From Burkholderiales bacterium (GTDB taxonomy: Bacteria > Pseudomonadota > Gammaproteobacteria > Burkholderiales > Burkholderiaceae_C): a stretch of DNA of 64,000 nucleotides. The notes beneath the pieces are model-generated. The model had not been told where the DNA came from. It searched no databases and was given only the letters and a program-made list of their open reading frames with translations. Each line of letters opens with the position of its first letter. Within the stretch, counting starts at the first letter, position 1. Position numbers and translations under genes: made by a program. This document shows positions 36,150 to 43,909 of this stretch, piece after piece. The DNA is taken from assembly GCA_029268225.1 (NCBI GenBank), contig JAJUGJ010000001.1, positions 237,434 to 301,433 of the forward strand, written 5' to 3'.

Positions 36150-37916
36150 TCATGGGGGCGATGAGGCCGCGGTGGCGTCGGTCGCGTACAGGCGCCAGCC
36201 CCCCTCTCCGGTCAGCTCCAGCACCTGCGTGTGGAACGCGGCCACCGCTTCGTGATGGCTGACGCTGATGGGCGTGATGGACAGCCCTGCCAGTTGCCCA
36301 TAGAGCAAGGCTTCGTTGGCGCCGTCGAGGGCACTGGTGGCCTCGTCGAGCAGCAGGTAGCGGGGCTTGGCCAGCAAGGCGCGTGCAAACGCCAGGCGTT
36401 GCTGCTCCCCCGCAGAGAGCACCTTGCCCCAGTCCAGTTCGGCCTGCAGTCCGCCAAAGCGCTGCGCCAGATCGGGCAGGTTCACCACACGCAGCCAGTC
36501 GTGGAGCTCGGCATCGGAGATGTCACGCTCGGTGTGCGGATAGAGGAGTTGGGTGCGCAAGTCCCCCAGGGGCAAATAGGGGTACTGGGGCAGAAAGAGC
36601 ATGTCAGGCCCGGCCGGGCGCAGCACCCGGCCCGTACCGGTGTGCCACAAGCCGGCCATCACCCGCAGCAACGAGCTTTTGCCAGAGCCGCTGGCGCCCG
36701 TGATCATCAACCCCTGCCCTGGCGGCACCGACAGGCTCAGGTCCCGCAACAGCAGGTGCTCGCTGCGGGGGGTGTAGATCGTGAGCTGTGCCAGCGCCAG
36801 ATGGGGCCCAGGCTCGGTGACGATGTGACGCTGCTCGGCGCTGGGCTCCTGGGTCAGGGCGTCGGCGTGCTGATCGAGCGTGTCAGAGAAGGCATGGAGG
36901 CGATCAATGCCTGCGGAGAAACGGCTGAGTCCTTCGAAGTGCTCGACGATGACGGTCAAGGCGCTGAGGATGGCGGTGAAGGCCCCAGTGGCCTGGATGG
37001 CACGCCCCACCTCCAGCTCCCCCGAGAGCACCTGCCCCGAGATGATCACCACCGGCAAGACGATGGTGAGAAAGCTGTGCGCGTACTGGAAGGTGTTGAG
37101 GCGCAGCTGCCACGACAGCACCTGCCGGTAGTTGGCAAACAGCGCGTCGAACACCCGCATCAAGGCCGACATCTCGCGCGCCTCACCGTTGTGGAACGCG
37201 ATGGGCTCGGCATGCTCACGCACCCGCACGAGGTTGAAGCGAAAGTCCGCCTCGCGCTGCAGTTGCTTGAAGTTCAACCCGATCAGCCGCCTGCCGAACA
37301 CCGTGGCGGTGAAGACGGTGGTGATGAGGGCATAGCCGATGAGGAAGTACACCAGACCTTGGGAAATCGTCCACAGCACCCCGGCAAAGGCCACAAGCTG
37401 GATCACCGAGGACAACACGATCATCGAGAAGTACAAGGACTGCTGCGTGAACGCGTTGATGTCTTCCGCCATGCGCTGGTCCGGGTTGTCGATCCCCGCC
37501 TCGGCATTGAGCCGGTAGTAGGCCCGCCCGCTGAAGTAGCGGCCAAGGAAATGCTGGGTGAGCCAACGGCGCCAGCGCAAACCCAGCGTGTCGCGCACGT
37601 AGTAATACAAGCCGTAGATGGGCACGGCCGCCGCGAGGATGAAGGTGTAGCGCCCGATCGAGGACCAGAAGCGCTCGGTGTCGCCCGCCGCCAGGGCCGA
37701 GGTGAACTCCCCCGTCTCGTGGTTGAAGAGCACATTGAAGCCGGTCTGGCCCAGCAACAGCACGATGAGCAGCGCCAGCATGCCCCAGGCACGCCACCGT
37801 TCGTCAGCGGTGCGCCAGTAAGGGGCCGCGATGTGGGTGAAGCGGCGCCACAACGTGGCGTTGAAACCGAGGGCAGCAGCGGGGCTCATGGTGAGAGGGC
37901 GGGACAGGTCCGTCAT
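36150..37916 (-). CDS. SbmA/BacA-type ABC transporter with fused permease and ATPase
   Basis: A 588-residue half-transporter of the YddA/SbmA-BacA group. Residues 1-340 hold about six helices and the SbmA-like region VGRAIQATGAFTAILSALTVIVEHFEGLSRFSAGIDRL. The ATPase (about 375-575) has Walker A GASGSGKSSLL, signature LSAGEQQRLAFARALL and Walker B YLLLDEATSALD. Relatives move very-long-chain fatty acids, vitamin B12 or peptides, so the cargo is open. It is divergent from the HPP-CBS gene; the palindrome GCACCACAATGGTGC (37970-37984) lies in the shared promoter region. Confidence 0.85.
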   Translation of the reverse strand: MTDLSRPLTMSPAAALGFNATLWRRFTHIAAPYWRTADERWRAWGMLALLIVLLLGQTGFNVLFNHETGEFTSALAAGDTERFWSSIGRYTFILAAAVPIYGLYYYVRDTLGLRWRRWLTQHFLGRYFSGRAYYRLNAEAGIDNPDQRMAEDINAFTQQSLYFSMIVLSSVIQLVAFAGVLWTISQGLVYFLIGYALITTVFTATVFGRRLIGLNFKQLQREADFRFNLVRVREHAEPIAFHNGEAREMSALMRVFDALFANYRQVLSWQLRLNTFQYAHSFLTIVLPVVIISGQVLSGELEVGRAIQATGAFTAILSALTVIVEHFEGLSRFSAGIDRLHAFSDTLDQHADALTQEPSAEQRHIVTEPGPHLALAQLTIYTPRSEHLLLRDLSLSVPPGQGLMITGASGSGKSSLLRVMAGLWHTGTGRVLRPAGPDMLFLPQYPYLPLGDLRTQLLYPHTERDISDAELHDWLRVVNLPDLAQRFGGLQAELDWGKVLSAGEQQRLAFARALLAKPRYLLLDEATSALDGANEALLYGQLAGLSITPISVSHHEAVAAFHTQVLELTGEGGWRLYATDATAASSPP

Positions 37917-38006
37917 GTTACGGCAGCGGGTTTGTCACATGCCCTTTTGGCACACGGCACATTGAAGAAGCACCACAATGGTGCCTGATTCTGCTCACGT
38001 CCTGCC

Positions 38007-39206
38007 ATGTCTGCTGCCCTGCTCCGTCGGCTTACGCACCTGCTGACCGATGATGCCCCCACCTTGTCCCGCCCGGAGCGTCGGCGCGCCAGCCTGGGCG
38101 CGCTGTTGAGCGTGGCCCTGAGCGTGGTCGTGCTCTCTCTGTTGCCGGGCTCTCACGACTGGCTGATGGCGCCGGTGGGCGCCAGTGTGGTCATCTTGTT
38201 TGCGCTGTCACACAGCCCGCTGGCACAGCCTTGGCCGGTGTTGGGCAGTTATCTGATCGCCACGCTGACCGGCCTGGCCTGTGTCGCACTGGTCCCGCAC
38301 GCCGGCTGGGCCGCGGCCCTCGCGGTGGGCTTGACGGTGTGGCTGATGGCGCGGCTGCATTGCCTGCATCCACCCGGCGGGGCGTTGGCGCTGCTGATCG
38401 TGCACGAGCACCACGGGCAACACGTCGGCATTCCGCACACCCTGGCCATGGTGGCGCTCAATGTGGGTCTGCTCCTGCTGGGGGCCGTGCTCATTCACCG
38501 CGTGCTGTGGGGTCGCCCCTACCCCTACCGCGCCCCGGCAGACAGTGCCCCCGCACGCCACCGGACGCGCGACGCCTCCCCCCTGCAGCGCGGCGGCCTG
38601 GACCACGACGACCTGGCCCACGCCGTCAAGCAGCTCGACGGCTTCGTGGACGTGCAGGAGAACGAGCTGATCACGCTCTACAACCTGGCGGTCTCGCATG
38701 CGTTCGAGCGACATCTGGGTCTGAACTGTGGCGACATCATGTCGCGTGATGTGGTGACGGTGACGTTCGCCACTGAGCTGGAAGAGGCCTGGCAGCTGCT
38801 GCGTCGGCACAAGGTCAAGGCCCTGCCGGTGGTGGACACGTTCCAGCGCCTGATCGGCATCCTGACCGTGGCCGACTTTTTGAGGCAGATGGATGACACC
38901 CGCACAGCGGGCCTGGCCGCCAGCCTCCAAGGTCTGCTGCGACGGACGCCAGGTCCCAATTCGGACAAGGCCGAGGTGGTGGGTCAGATCATGAGTCCCC
39001 ACGTGATCACCGCCACCCCAGAGACCCCTGTGGCCACCTTGGTGCGGCAACTCAGCGACAAAGGCCTGCACCGGGTCCCCATCATCGATGCGCGTCGACA
39101 GGTGTTGGGCATGGTGACGCAGTCCGACCTGATTGCGGCGCTGTACAAGCACATTGCGTTGTCAGCGTGTGCGCCCCCTTCATCCCCGGCGGCACCGAAC
39201 GCCTGA
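38007..39206 (+). CDS. HPP-family membrane protein with C-terminal CBS pair
   Basis: A 399-residue protein. Residues 25-175 form the HPP transmembrane domain of about four helices, with PPGGALAL, the motif that names the family. Two CBS domains follow (about 240-300 and 325-390; MSRDVVTVTFATELEEAW, MSPHVITATPETPVATLV), likely sensing an adenosine nucleotide. Plant and cyanobacterial HPP proteins have been linked to nitrite transport; a similar role here is only a guess. Confidence 0.85.
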   Translation: MSAALLRRLTHLLTDDAPTLSRPERRRASLGALLSVALSVVVLSLLPGSHDWLMAPVGASVVILFALSHSPLAQPWPVLGSYLIATLTGLACVALVPHAGWAAALAVGLTVWLMARLHCLHPPGGALALLIVHEHHGQHVGIPHTLAMVALNVGLLLLGAVLIHRVLWGRPYPYRAPADSAPARHRTRDASPLQRGGLDHDDLAHAVKQLDGFVDVQENELITLYNLAVSHAFERHLGLNCGDIMSRDVVTVTFATELEEAWQLLRRHKVKALPVVDTFQRLIGILTVADFLRQMDDTRTAGLAASLQGLLRRTPGPNSDKAEVVGQIMSPHVITATPETPVATLVRQLSDKGLHRVPIIDARRQVLGMVTQSDLIAALYKHIALSACAPPSSPAAPNA

Positions 39207-39216
39207 GCGTCGTCGC

Positions 39217-39429
39217 TCAAGGCTCTGAGCGTGAGGGCGGCTCATCTAGCCGCGTCAGGTGGTTCCGGTAGCTTTGCAAAAGCTGGCTCAGGCGCTCGTC
39301 ATTGGCGGTGAACGCCCGGCAATGGCGGCACATCAGCCGATGTTGCGTCGCCCAGAAGCGATCCGTCCAGGCGCCCTCCTCCAGCTGCCCCGAGGTCAGC
39401 TTGAAGACATACTCCTTGCAGCGCATCAT
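39217..39429 (-). CDS. Small cytosolic zinc-finger anti-sigma factor
   Basis: A 70-residue protein without a membrane helix. Cys4, His30 and the pair CRHC (34-37) form an H-x3-C-x2-C zinc site of the zf-HC2 anti-sigma type. It follows the ECF sigma gene with an ATGA overlap, the classical sigma/anti-sigma arrangement. Being soluble, it would sense an intracellular signal such as metal or thiol state; this is inferred from layout. Confidence 0.72.
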   Translation of the reverse strand: MMRCKEYVFKLTSGQLEEGAWTDRFWATQHRLMCRHCRAFTANDERLSQLLQSYRNHLTRLDEPPSRSEP

Positions 39430-40010
39430 GGCGTCATCCCTTCAAACCAGTTTTGGTGCAAGCACAGCTGGATCTGTTTACGCGCCCGGCTCATGCACTG
39501 CCAGTAATCGGCCTTGCTCAACCCGAGCGTGGCACACACCTCATCGGCCTCACACTCCAGCAACTCCTTCATGCTGAAGACCCGGGCTGTCTTGGCGGGC
39601 AGCTTCTGCATGCAGATGTCCACCACGGCAAAGAACTGATCGGTGAGCAGTTGCTCCTCCGGTGTGCGCCAAACGGTCGGCGCCATGGCTGCAACCCAAT
39701 GTCCGCGATCGTTGAACAGGACGTTGTCGAGTTCGTCGGCAAAAGCCTCGCTGTAGCCCACTTCAGGGCGGTACTTGCCTCGCAGGCGGTCGGTGATCTT
39801 GTGCTTGAGGATGCCGAACAGGTAGCGCTTCAGATCGGTCTGCCCCAGCGTGGCCGGATCGGTGCCCAGCATCGCGGCCAAGGCGTCTTGCACAGCGTCT
39901 TCCGCCTCTTCCCTCGGTTGGATGTGCAGCAAGGCAAAGCGCAGCATCGGGCCACGCCACTCACGGGCCCATCGCCCCAGAGACAACTCATCCGACGAAG
40001 AAAGGTTCAT
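39426..40010 (-). CDS. ECF-type RNA polymerase sigma factor
   Basis: A 194-residue sigma-70 family protein with region 2 (FALLHIQPREEAEDAVQDALAAML, LKRYLFGILKHKITDRLRGK) and region 4 (QKLPAKTARVFSMKELLECEADEVCATLGLSKADYWQCMSRAR). It is the fifth gene of the metallophore cluster, overlapping the DoxX gene by ATGA, and is followed by its probable anti-sigma. It most likely controls the cluster itself. Confidence 0.88.
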   Translation of the reverse strand: MNLSSSDELSLGRWAREWRGPMLRFALLHIQPREEAEDAVQDALAAMLGTDPATLGQTDLKRYLFGILKHKITDRLRGKYRPEVGYSEAFADELDNVLFNDRGHWVAAMAPTVWRTPEEQLLTDQFFAVVDICMQKLPAKTARVFSMKELLECEADEVCATLGLSKADYWQCMSRARKQIQLCLHQNWFEGMTP

Positions 40011-40498
40011 GCATGCCTGCTCGAAGTACGCCGTGCCCGGCCGCGCCAGGCATCGAGGGCATATTGTCCGCCGCCTTGTGTCACGATGGCCAGCAACATG
40101 ATGGCGAGCATGAGCGGCACCTTGAAACCCAACCCTGCCTCAGAGTCGATCTGGTTCCACCCCGCCCAGCCCAGGTCGAAATGCACGGTGTACACCGCGA
40201 CATAGGTGATGAAGAGCAGCCCGCCTGCGGCCCAGCGGCTCCACCAGCCAAGAGTCAAGGCCAGCCCCAGCAACACCTCGCCCACGCCGGCGGCCAGCCA
40301 GTTGACGTCAGCAGACAAGAAGTGGTTGGGAAAGGGGAAACTCAGCCCCGCAAACCATGCCGGGGCAGGCAGACCAGCAGACAGCTTGGTGTAGCCGGCC
40401 CACAGGAACTCTTGCCCCGCCCACAGGCGCAAGGCCAGCAAGCCCACGCCATCCAGTCGTTCATGCGCTTTCTCGCGCCAGGTAAGCCAGAAAGTCAT
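40007..40498 (-). CDS. hvfX: DoxX/HvfX-family membrane protein
   Basis: A 163-residue protein with four membrane helices (about 18-38, 64-84, 88-108, 128-148). DoxX-family proteins of this size accompany HvfABC-type metallophore genes. GLLALRLWAGQEFLWAGYTKL is the DoxX start motif. Its ATG lies inside the end of the hvfC gene (38-base overlap) and its stop overlaps the sigma gene, so expression is tightly coupled. Its part in metallophore maturation or redox is not settled. Confidence 0.82.
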   Translation of the reverse strand: MTFWLTWREKAHERLDGVGLLALRLWAGQEFLWAGYTKLSAGLPAPAWFAGLSFPFPNHFLSADVNWLAAGVGEVLLGLALTLGWWSRWAAGGLLFITYVAVYTVHFDLGWAGWNQIDSEAGLGFKVPLMLAIMLLAIVTQGGGQYALDAWRGRARRTSSRHA

Positions 40499-40733
40499 CT
40501 GTCAGGTCTCCGTAATAGGGCGAGGTCCATGTGGACTGCCGGATGTAGGCCTCGATCAAGGTCCGCCAACCGGCTTCTCCCAGTTGCTCACGCACCGCCG
40601 GAAAGTGCGCCTCGATCATCTGGCTGACACCCAGGTAGACGAGGTGCCGGTAGACACGCAGGCCCTGGGCGGTGTAGCCGGCCGGGACCTCGTCGCTGCG
40701 TCCTCTCACATGGTCGAAGAAGGCCGAAGACAT
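40461..40733 (-). CDS. hvfC: Short HvfC-like protein (DUF2063 N-terminal domain only)
   Basis: A 90-residue protein that matches only the N-terminal DUF2063 domain of HvfC/BufC: GYTAQGLRVYRHLVYLGVSQMIEAHFPAVREQLGEAGW, then IRQSTWTSPYYGDLTDDFLAYLARE. Usual HvfC proteins are about 200-260 residues. The frame ends in hvfX rather than continuing, and no C-terminal half is found in the other frames. In known systems HvfC binds the precursor leader and presents it to HvfB. The start (MSSAFFDHV) overlaps hvfB by 28 bases. Confidence 0.75.
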   Translation of the reverse strand: MSSAFFDHVRGRSDEVPAGYTAQGLRVYRHLVYLGVSQMIEAHFPAVREQLGEAGWRTLIEAYIRQSTWTSPYYGDLTDDFLAYLARESA

Positions 40734-41488
40734 GTCAGCTCCTGGTTGAGGATGTCCATGGTCGGCACGTCGTTGTCCCACTCCAGCAGCACCGCCAACC
40801 CCAGCGTTTGATGCAGGTGGCGGGCCATCTCGGCGGTGACACGCTCCACGGGCTCGCTGTGGGTGTCGATGTACAGGCCGAAGCGCTCGTCCCACTCATG
40901 ACCGGCCACATGCAGATAGCTGACGCGCTGGAGGTCAATGCCTTGCACAAAGCCTCTCAGGTCGTGTCCGCCGTGGTTCTTGTGGTTCACGACCACGTTG
41001 TTGAGGTCCAGCACGATGCCACAGTCGGCGCGCTCGGCCACTTCGGACAGAAAGTCGACCTCGGACAACTCGCCGATGTTGGTGTACCAGGTCGTGTTTT
41101 CGATCGACAGGCTTTGCCCCAGCACGTCCTGAACCTGCCGGATGCGGTCGCTGACACGCACGACCTCGGCCCGTGTGAAAGGGATGGGAAAGAGATCGTA
41201 GAGCTGGTGTGCATCACCACTGGCTGCGAGATGATCGGAGTACACCGAGGTGTTCAGATCGGCCATCAGCTCACGCACGGCCCGTACAAAATCGAGATTG
41301 AGAGGCGATGAACCACCCAGGTTGAGCGACACCCCATGCAAGTACACCGGGCGCCCCGCCGCGATCAACTCATGCAAGGGACCGCGGTCACGGCGCACCC
41401 AGTTCTCGGGGGCGACTTCAAAGAAATCCGCCTGAACGCCTGACATCTCCCAGTCGCTCATCTCACGGCGGTAGCCCAAGCCGATCAT
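40706..41488 (-). CDS. hvfB: MNIO-family (DUF692) multinuclear iron oxidase HvfB
   Basis: A 260-residue TIM-barrel enzyme of the MNIO/DUF692 family, which modifies cysteines of precursor peptides to oxazolone-thioamide or thiooxazole groups using two or three irons. Family motifs are clear: EVAPENW, YSDHLA, SIENTTW, DLNNVVVNHKNHG, HVAGHEWD, IDTHSEPV and LEWDNDVP. The ATG at 41488 follows GGAGGGCGG. The frame stays open upstream through hvfA, but that part is an out-of-frame reading of the repetitive precursor. It lies 13 bases after hvfA. Confidence 0.9.
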   Translation of the reverse strand: MIGLGYRREMSDWEMSGVQADFFEVAPENWVRRDRGPLHELIAAGRPVYLHGVSLNLGGSSPLNLDFVRAVRELMADLNTSVYSDHLAASGDAHQLYDLFPIPFTRAEVVRVSDRIRQVQDVLGQSLSIENTTWYTNIGELSEVDFLSEVAERADCGIVLDLNNVVVNHKNHGGHDLRGFVQGIDLQRVSYLHVAGHEWDERFGLYIDTHSEPVERVTAEMARHLHQTLGLAVLLEWDNDVPTMDILNQELTCLRPSSTM

Positions 41489-41501
41489 CGCCGCCCTCCG
41501 A

Positions 41502-41756
41502 TCACTTCTTGCTGCAGGCCGCATCCTTTTTGGAGCAGGAGGCGTCTTTCTTGGCGCACGAGGCATCCTTCTTGGCGCAGCTGGCATCCTTTTTGCCCGC
41601 CTCGCTGGCCTTGGATGCTGCAGGCTGGGCCTTCTTGGCCGCGGTTTCCTTTTTGCCGCAGGTGCCGGCTCCGCACTTGCTGTCGGTGGGTCCTGCGGCC
41701 CAGGCAGACGAGGCAATGGCCGCCGCAGCGAGCGTGGCAAGGGTCTTCAGGTTCAT
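41502..41756 (-). CDS. hvfA: HvfA-type cysteine-repeat metallophore precursor peptide
   Basis: An 84-residue peptide: signal peptide (about 1-20, ending SSAWA), a KCGAGTCG motif at about 27-34, an Ala/Lys spacer, then four tandem C-terminal units of the form KKDASC (last one KKDAAC). In related HvfA and bufferin peptides such cysteines are rewritten by the MNIO enzyme into copper-binding heterocycles and the product stays in the periplasm. TCTGGAGGACAAG lies just before the ATG. It heads the operon hvfA-B-C-X-sigma-anti-sigma. Confidence 0.85.
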   Translation of the reverse strand: MNLKTLATLAAAAIASSAWAAGPTDSKCGAGTCGKKETAAKKAQPAASKASEAGKKDASCAKKDASCAKKDASCSKKDAACSKK

Positions 41757-41893
41757 GATCTTGTCCTCCAGATAGGTCGTGCCACACAGCGTGCACGGTG
41801 ACTCTGTCGGACGAGGTGGCCAATTCCTGACAAGCTCTCTGAAAAATATGTCGCAGGCGCTGGCATGATCGCCTTGTTCAACAGGAGTGCGGC

Positions 41894-42172
41894 ATGAAGG
41901 CGATCTGGAACGGCGTGGTGGTGGCAGAGAGCGATGACATCGTCACCGTGGAGGGGGAGCACTACTTTCCTCAGGCCGCGCTCAAGAGCGAGTACACGAG
42001 CTTCAGCAACCACCGCAGCAGCGACTGGAAGGGGCAGGCCTACTACCAAAGCCTGTTCGTCAACGGCGAGATGAAGGCCGATGCCGTCTGGCACTACCCG
42101 GAACCGAGCGAATCGGCAGCGAACCTGAAGGGGCGCGTGGCGTTCACCGCTGGCGTTCAGATCGTCGATTGA
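41894..42172 (+). CDS. DUF427 domain protein
   Basis: A 92-residue cytosolic protein with the DUF427 pattern: KAIWNGVVVAESDDIVTVEGEHYFPQAAL, then CHW-like WKGQAYYQSL and AVWHYPEPSESAANLKGRVAF. The function of the family is unknown. It is divergent from hvfA; the 137-base gap holds both promoters. GGAATT and CGTC stretches on the minus strand (about 41812-41827) hint at an ECF promoter for hvfA but their spacing is not standard. Confidence 0.85.
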   Translation: MKAIWNGVVVAESDDIVTVEGEHYFPQAALKSEYTSFSNHRSSDWKGQAYYQSLFVNGEMKADAVWHYPEPSESAANLKGRVAFTAGVQIVD

Positions 42173-42198
42173 CCAAGCGCCGATCTGCTCCGCCAGAG

Positions 42199-42441
42199 TC
42201 AGTCAGCTTGACGACGGGTCTGGCGCAGCGTGTAAAGGTAGAGGCCCTCCACTTTCTCGCGTGCCCAAGGCGTTTTGCGCAACACCTTGAGGCTGGAGCT
42301 GATGCTGGGGTTCTGGGCAAAGCAACGCAGCGCAATGCGCTCGGCCAGGCCTTCCCAGCCGTAGTAGTCCACGAGGTCGGTGAGAAGTCGCTCCAGCGTG
42401 AGGCCGTGCAAGGGATTGCGGGGTTGTGCTTGTTCGTTCAT
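42199..42441 (-). CDS. VF530 (DUF2132) family protein
   Basis: An 80-residue protein with the VF530 core [61 protein letters not shown]. The Vibrio member has a compact helical structure and is described as putatively DNA-binding. It is convergent with the DUF427 gene and divergent from the nitroreductase-like gene. Confidence 0.88.
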   Translation of the reverse strand: MNEQAQPRNPLHGLTLERLLTDLVDYYGWEGLAERIALRCFAQNPSISSSLKVLRKTPWAREKVEGLYLYTLRQTRRQAD

Positions 42442-42527
42442 GGGGTCAGGTTGTAACGCAAATCAAACGAGAGGTGGACACCTGACATACGATGAGGGTT
42501 CTGTCAGTCCTTGCATCGGAGCGACCC

Positions 42528-43118
42528 ATGAACCAGCCCCTCGATACCGCCGCCCTCGACCAGCTTTTCGTGCAGGCACACACCCACAACACCTTCACCG
42601 GCCAGCCGGTGAGCGACGCGACCCTCCACCAGCTTTACGATCTGCTCAAGTGGGGGCCCACGTCGATGAACTGCCAGCCCGCACGCTATGTGTTCGTGCG
42701 CAGTGAAGCGGGCAAGGCCCAGTTGCTGCCAGCCCTGAGCCCCGGCAATGTCGACAAGACCCGCCTGGCTCCGGTGACCGTGGTGATCGCCTCGGACACC
42801 CGCTTTCAGGACCAGTTGCCCACCCAGTTCCCCGCCTACGATGCCAAGCCCATGTTTGACAGCGACGCGGCGCTGGCCGAGTCCACGGCTTTCCGCAACA
42901 GCACGCTGCAAGGCGCTTACCTGATCCTGGCCGCGCGCGCCCTCGGGCTCTCCTGCGGACCCATGAGCGGCTTCGATGCCGCCAAGGTGAACGCCGCCTT
43001 CTTCCCCGACGGCCAATGGCGGGTCAACTTCATGGTCAACCTGGGCCATGGCGCCCCGGACGGTTTCTACCCACGCGGCCCCCGACTGCCGTTTGACGAC
43101 GTGGCCCGCATCGTCTGA
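42528..43118 (+). CDS. RutE/HadB-type nitroreductase-family reductase
   Basis: A 196-residue flavoenzyme of the nitroreductase superfamily, closest to malonic semialdehyde reductase RutE: LLKWGPTSMNCQPARYVFV (FMN site), AFRNSTLQGAYLILAARALGLSCGPMSGFD and NFMVNLGHG. The rest of the rut pyrimidine pathway is not here, so the substrate may differ. The ATG at 42528 is preferred over an upstream in-frame start. Confidence 0.85.
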   Translation: MNQPLDTAALDQLFVQAHTHNTFTGQPVSDATLHQLYDLLKWGPTSMNCQPARYVFVRSEAGKAQLLPALSPGNVDKTRLAPVTVVIASDTRFQDQLPTQFPAYDAKPMFDSDAALAESTAFRNSTLQGAYLILAARALGLSCGPMSGFDAAKVNAAFFPDGQWRVNFMVNLGHGAPDGFYPRGPRLPFDDVARIV

Positions 43119-43136
43119 ATCCAAGCCGCCCTCGCC

Positions 43137-43904
43137 ATGAACCGCTTGCTCTCCGAATGGCAACGCCTGTATGCCGCCGGGCCGGACCGCGTCTGGGCCG
43201 ACCCGCAGGGACAGGTGCGCGCCCTTGTTTTGGAACTGTCACGCCCAGCCGACTGGCGCACGCTGTCGCGCGCCTGGCAGGGTGTGCAGGCCGATCTGGC
43301 TTGGCCCGCTCCGGCCATCGCTGTCACCGGACGCGATGGCTACCAACTGTGGTTCTCGCTGGATCAGGCGATCCCGCTGCCGCACGCCACCGCCTTTCTC
43401 GCCAGTCTGCAGGCCCGCTATCTGGCAGACGTGCCGCCTGAGCGCGTGCGCCTGTGGCCGATAGCCGATGAGCAGGCCCCCCACGGCTGGCGACACACTG
43501 CCCCCCTGCCGGCACCGGATGGACAAGCAGTGTGTCCCGATCAGTGGGCGGCTTTCGTCGCACCCGATCTGGCGCCGGTGTTCAACGACACCCCTTGGCT
43601 GGACCTCCCCCCCAACCTGGAAGGGCAGGCCGACCTGCTGTCGCGCCTGCGCAGCGTGAGCGCGGCCGAATGGCAAGCTGCCTGCGCCCAGTTGACCACC
43701 CTGCCCACCGCAACCACGTCACACCCCACGCGCGAGGCTTCGACCTCACCGGACGCTCCCCCCTCGGCGCCCGATGCAAGCCACGTTCCGCCTCACACCG
43801 ATCCGCACAGCTTCCTGCTGTCGGTGATGAACAACGTGGCCCTCGACATGGCCCTGCGCATCGAGGCAGCCAAGGCGCTGCTGCCCCTCACGTCGCAGCG
43901 TTGA
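43137..43904 (+). CDS. Hypothetical protein, possibly remote primase-polymerase-like
   Basis: An uncharacterised 255-residue protein starting 18 bases after the RutE-like gene. The N-terminal 170 residues look globular; AVTGRDGYQLWFSLDQAIPLPHA faintly resembles the G-x-H-x-W/F strand of small archaeo-eukaryotic primase-like domains, without the metal-binding triad being evident. A Pro/Thr/Ser-rich linker (about 190-220) precedes a helical tail. Function unknown; the primase idea is a weak inference. Confidence 0.6.
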   Translation: MNRLLSEWQRLYAAGPDRVWADPQGQVRALVLELSRPADWRTLSRAWQGVQADLAWPAPAIAVTGRDGYQLWFSLDQAIPLPHATAFLASLQARYLADVPPERVRLWPIADEQAPHGWRHTAPLPAPDGQAVCPDQWAAFVAPDLAPVFNDTPWLDLPPNLEGQADLLSRLRSVSAAEWQAACAQLTTLPTATTSHPTREASTSPDAPPSAPDASHVPPHTDPHSFLLSVMNNVALDMALRIEAAKALLPLTSQR

Positions 43905-43909
43905 GAACC

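Noticed and set aside
41489..41740. Arg/Pro-rich N-terminal extension of hvfB
   Set aside because: It is the out-of-frame reading of the repetitive hvfA gene; the SD and family start are at 41488.
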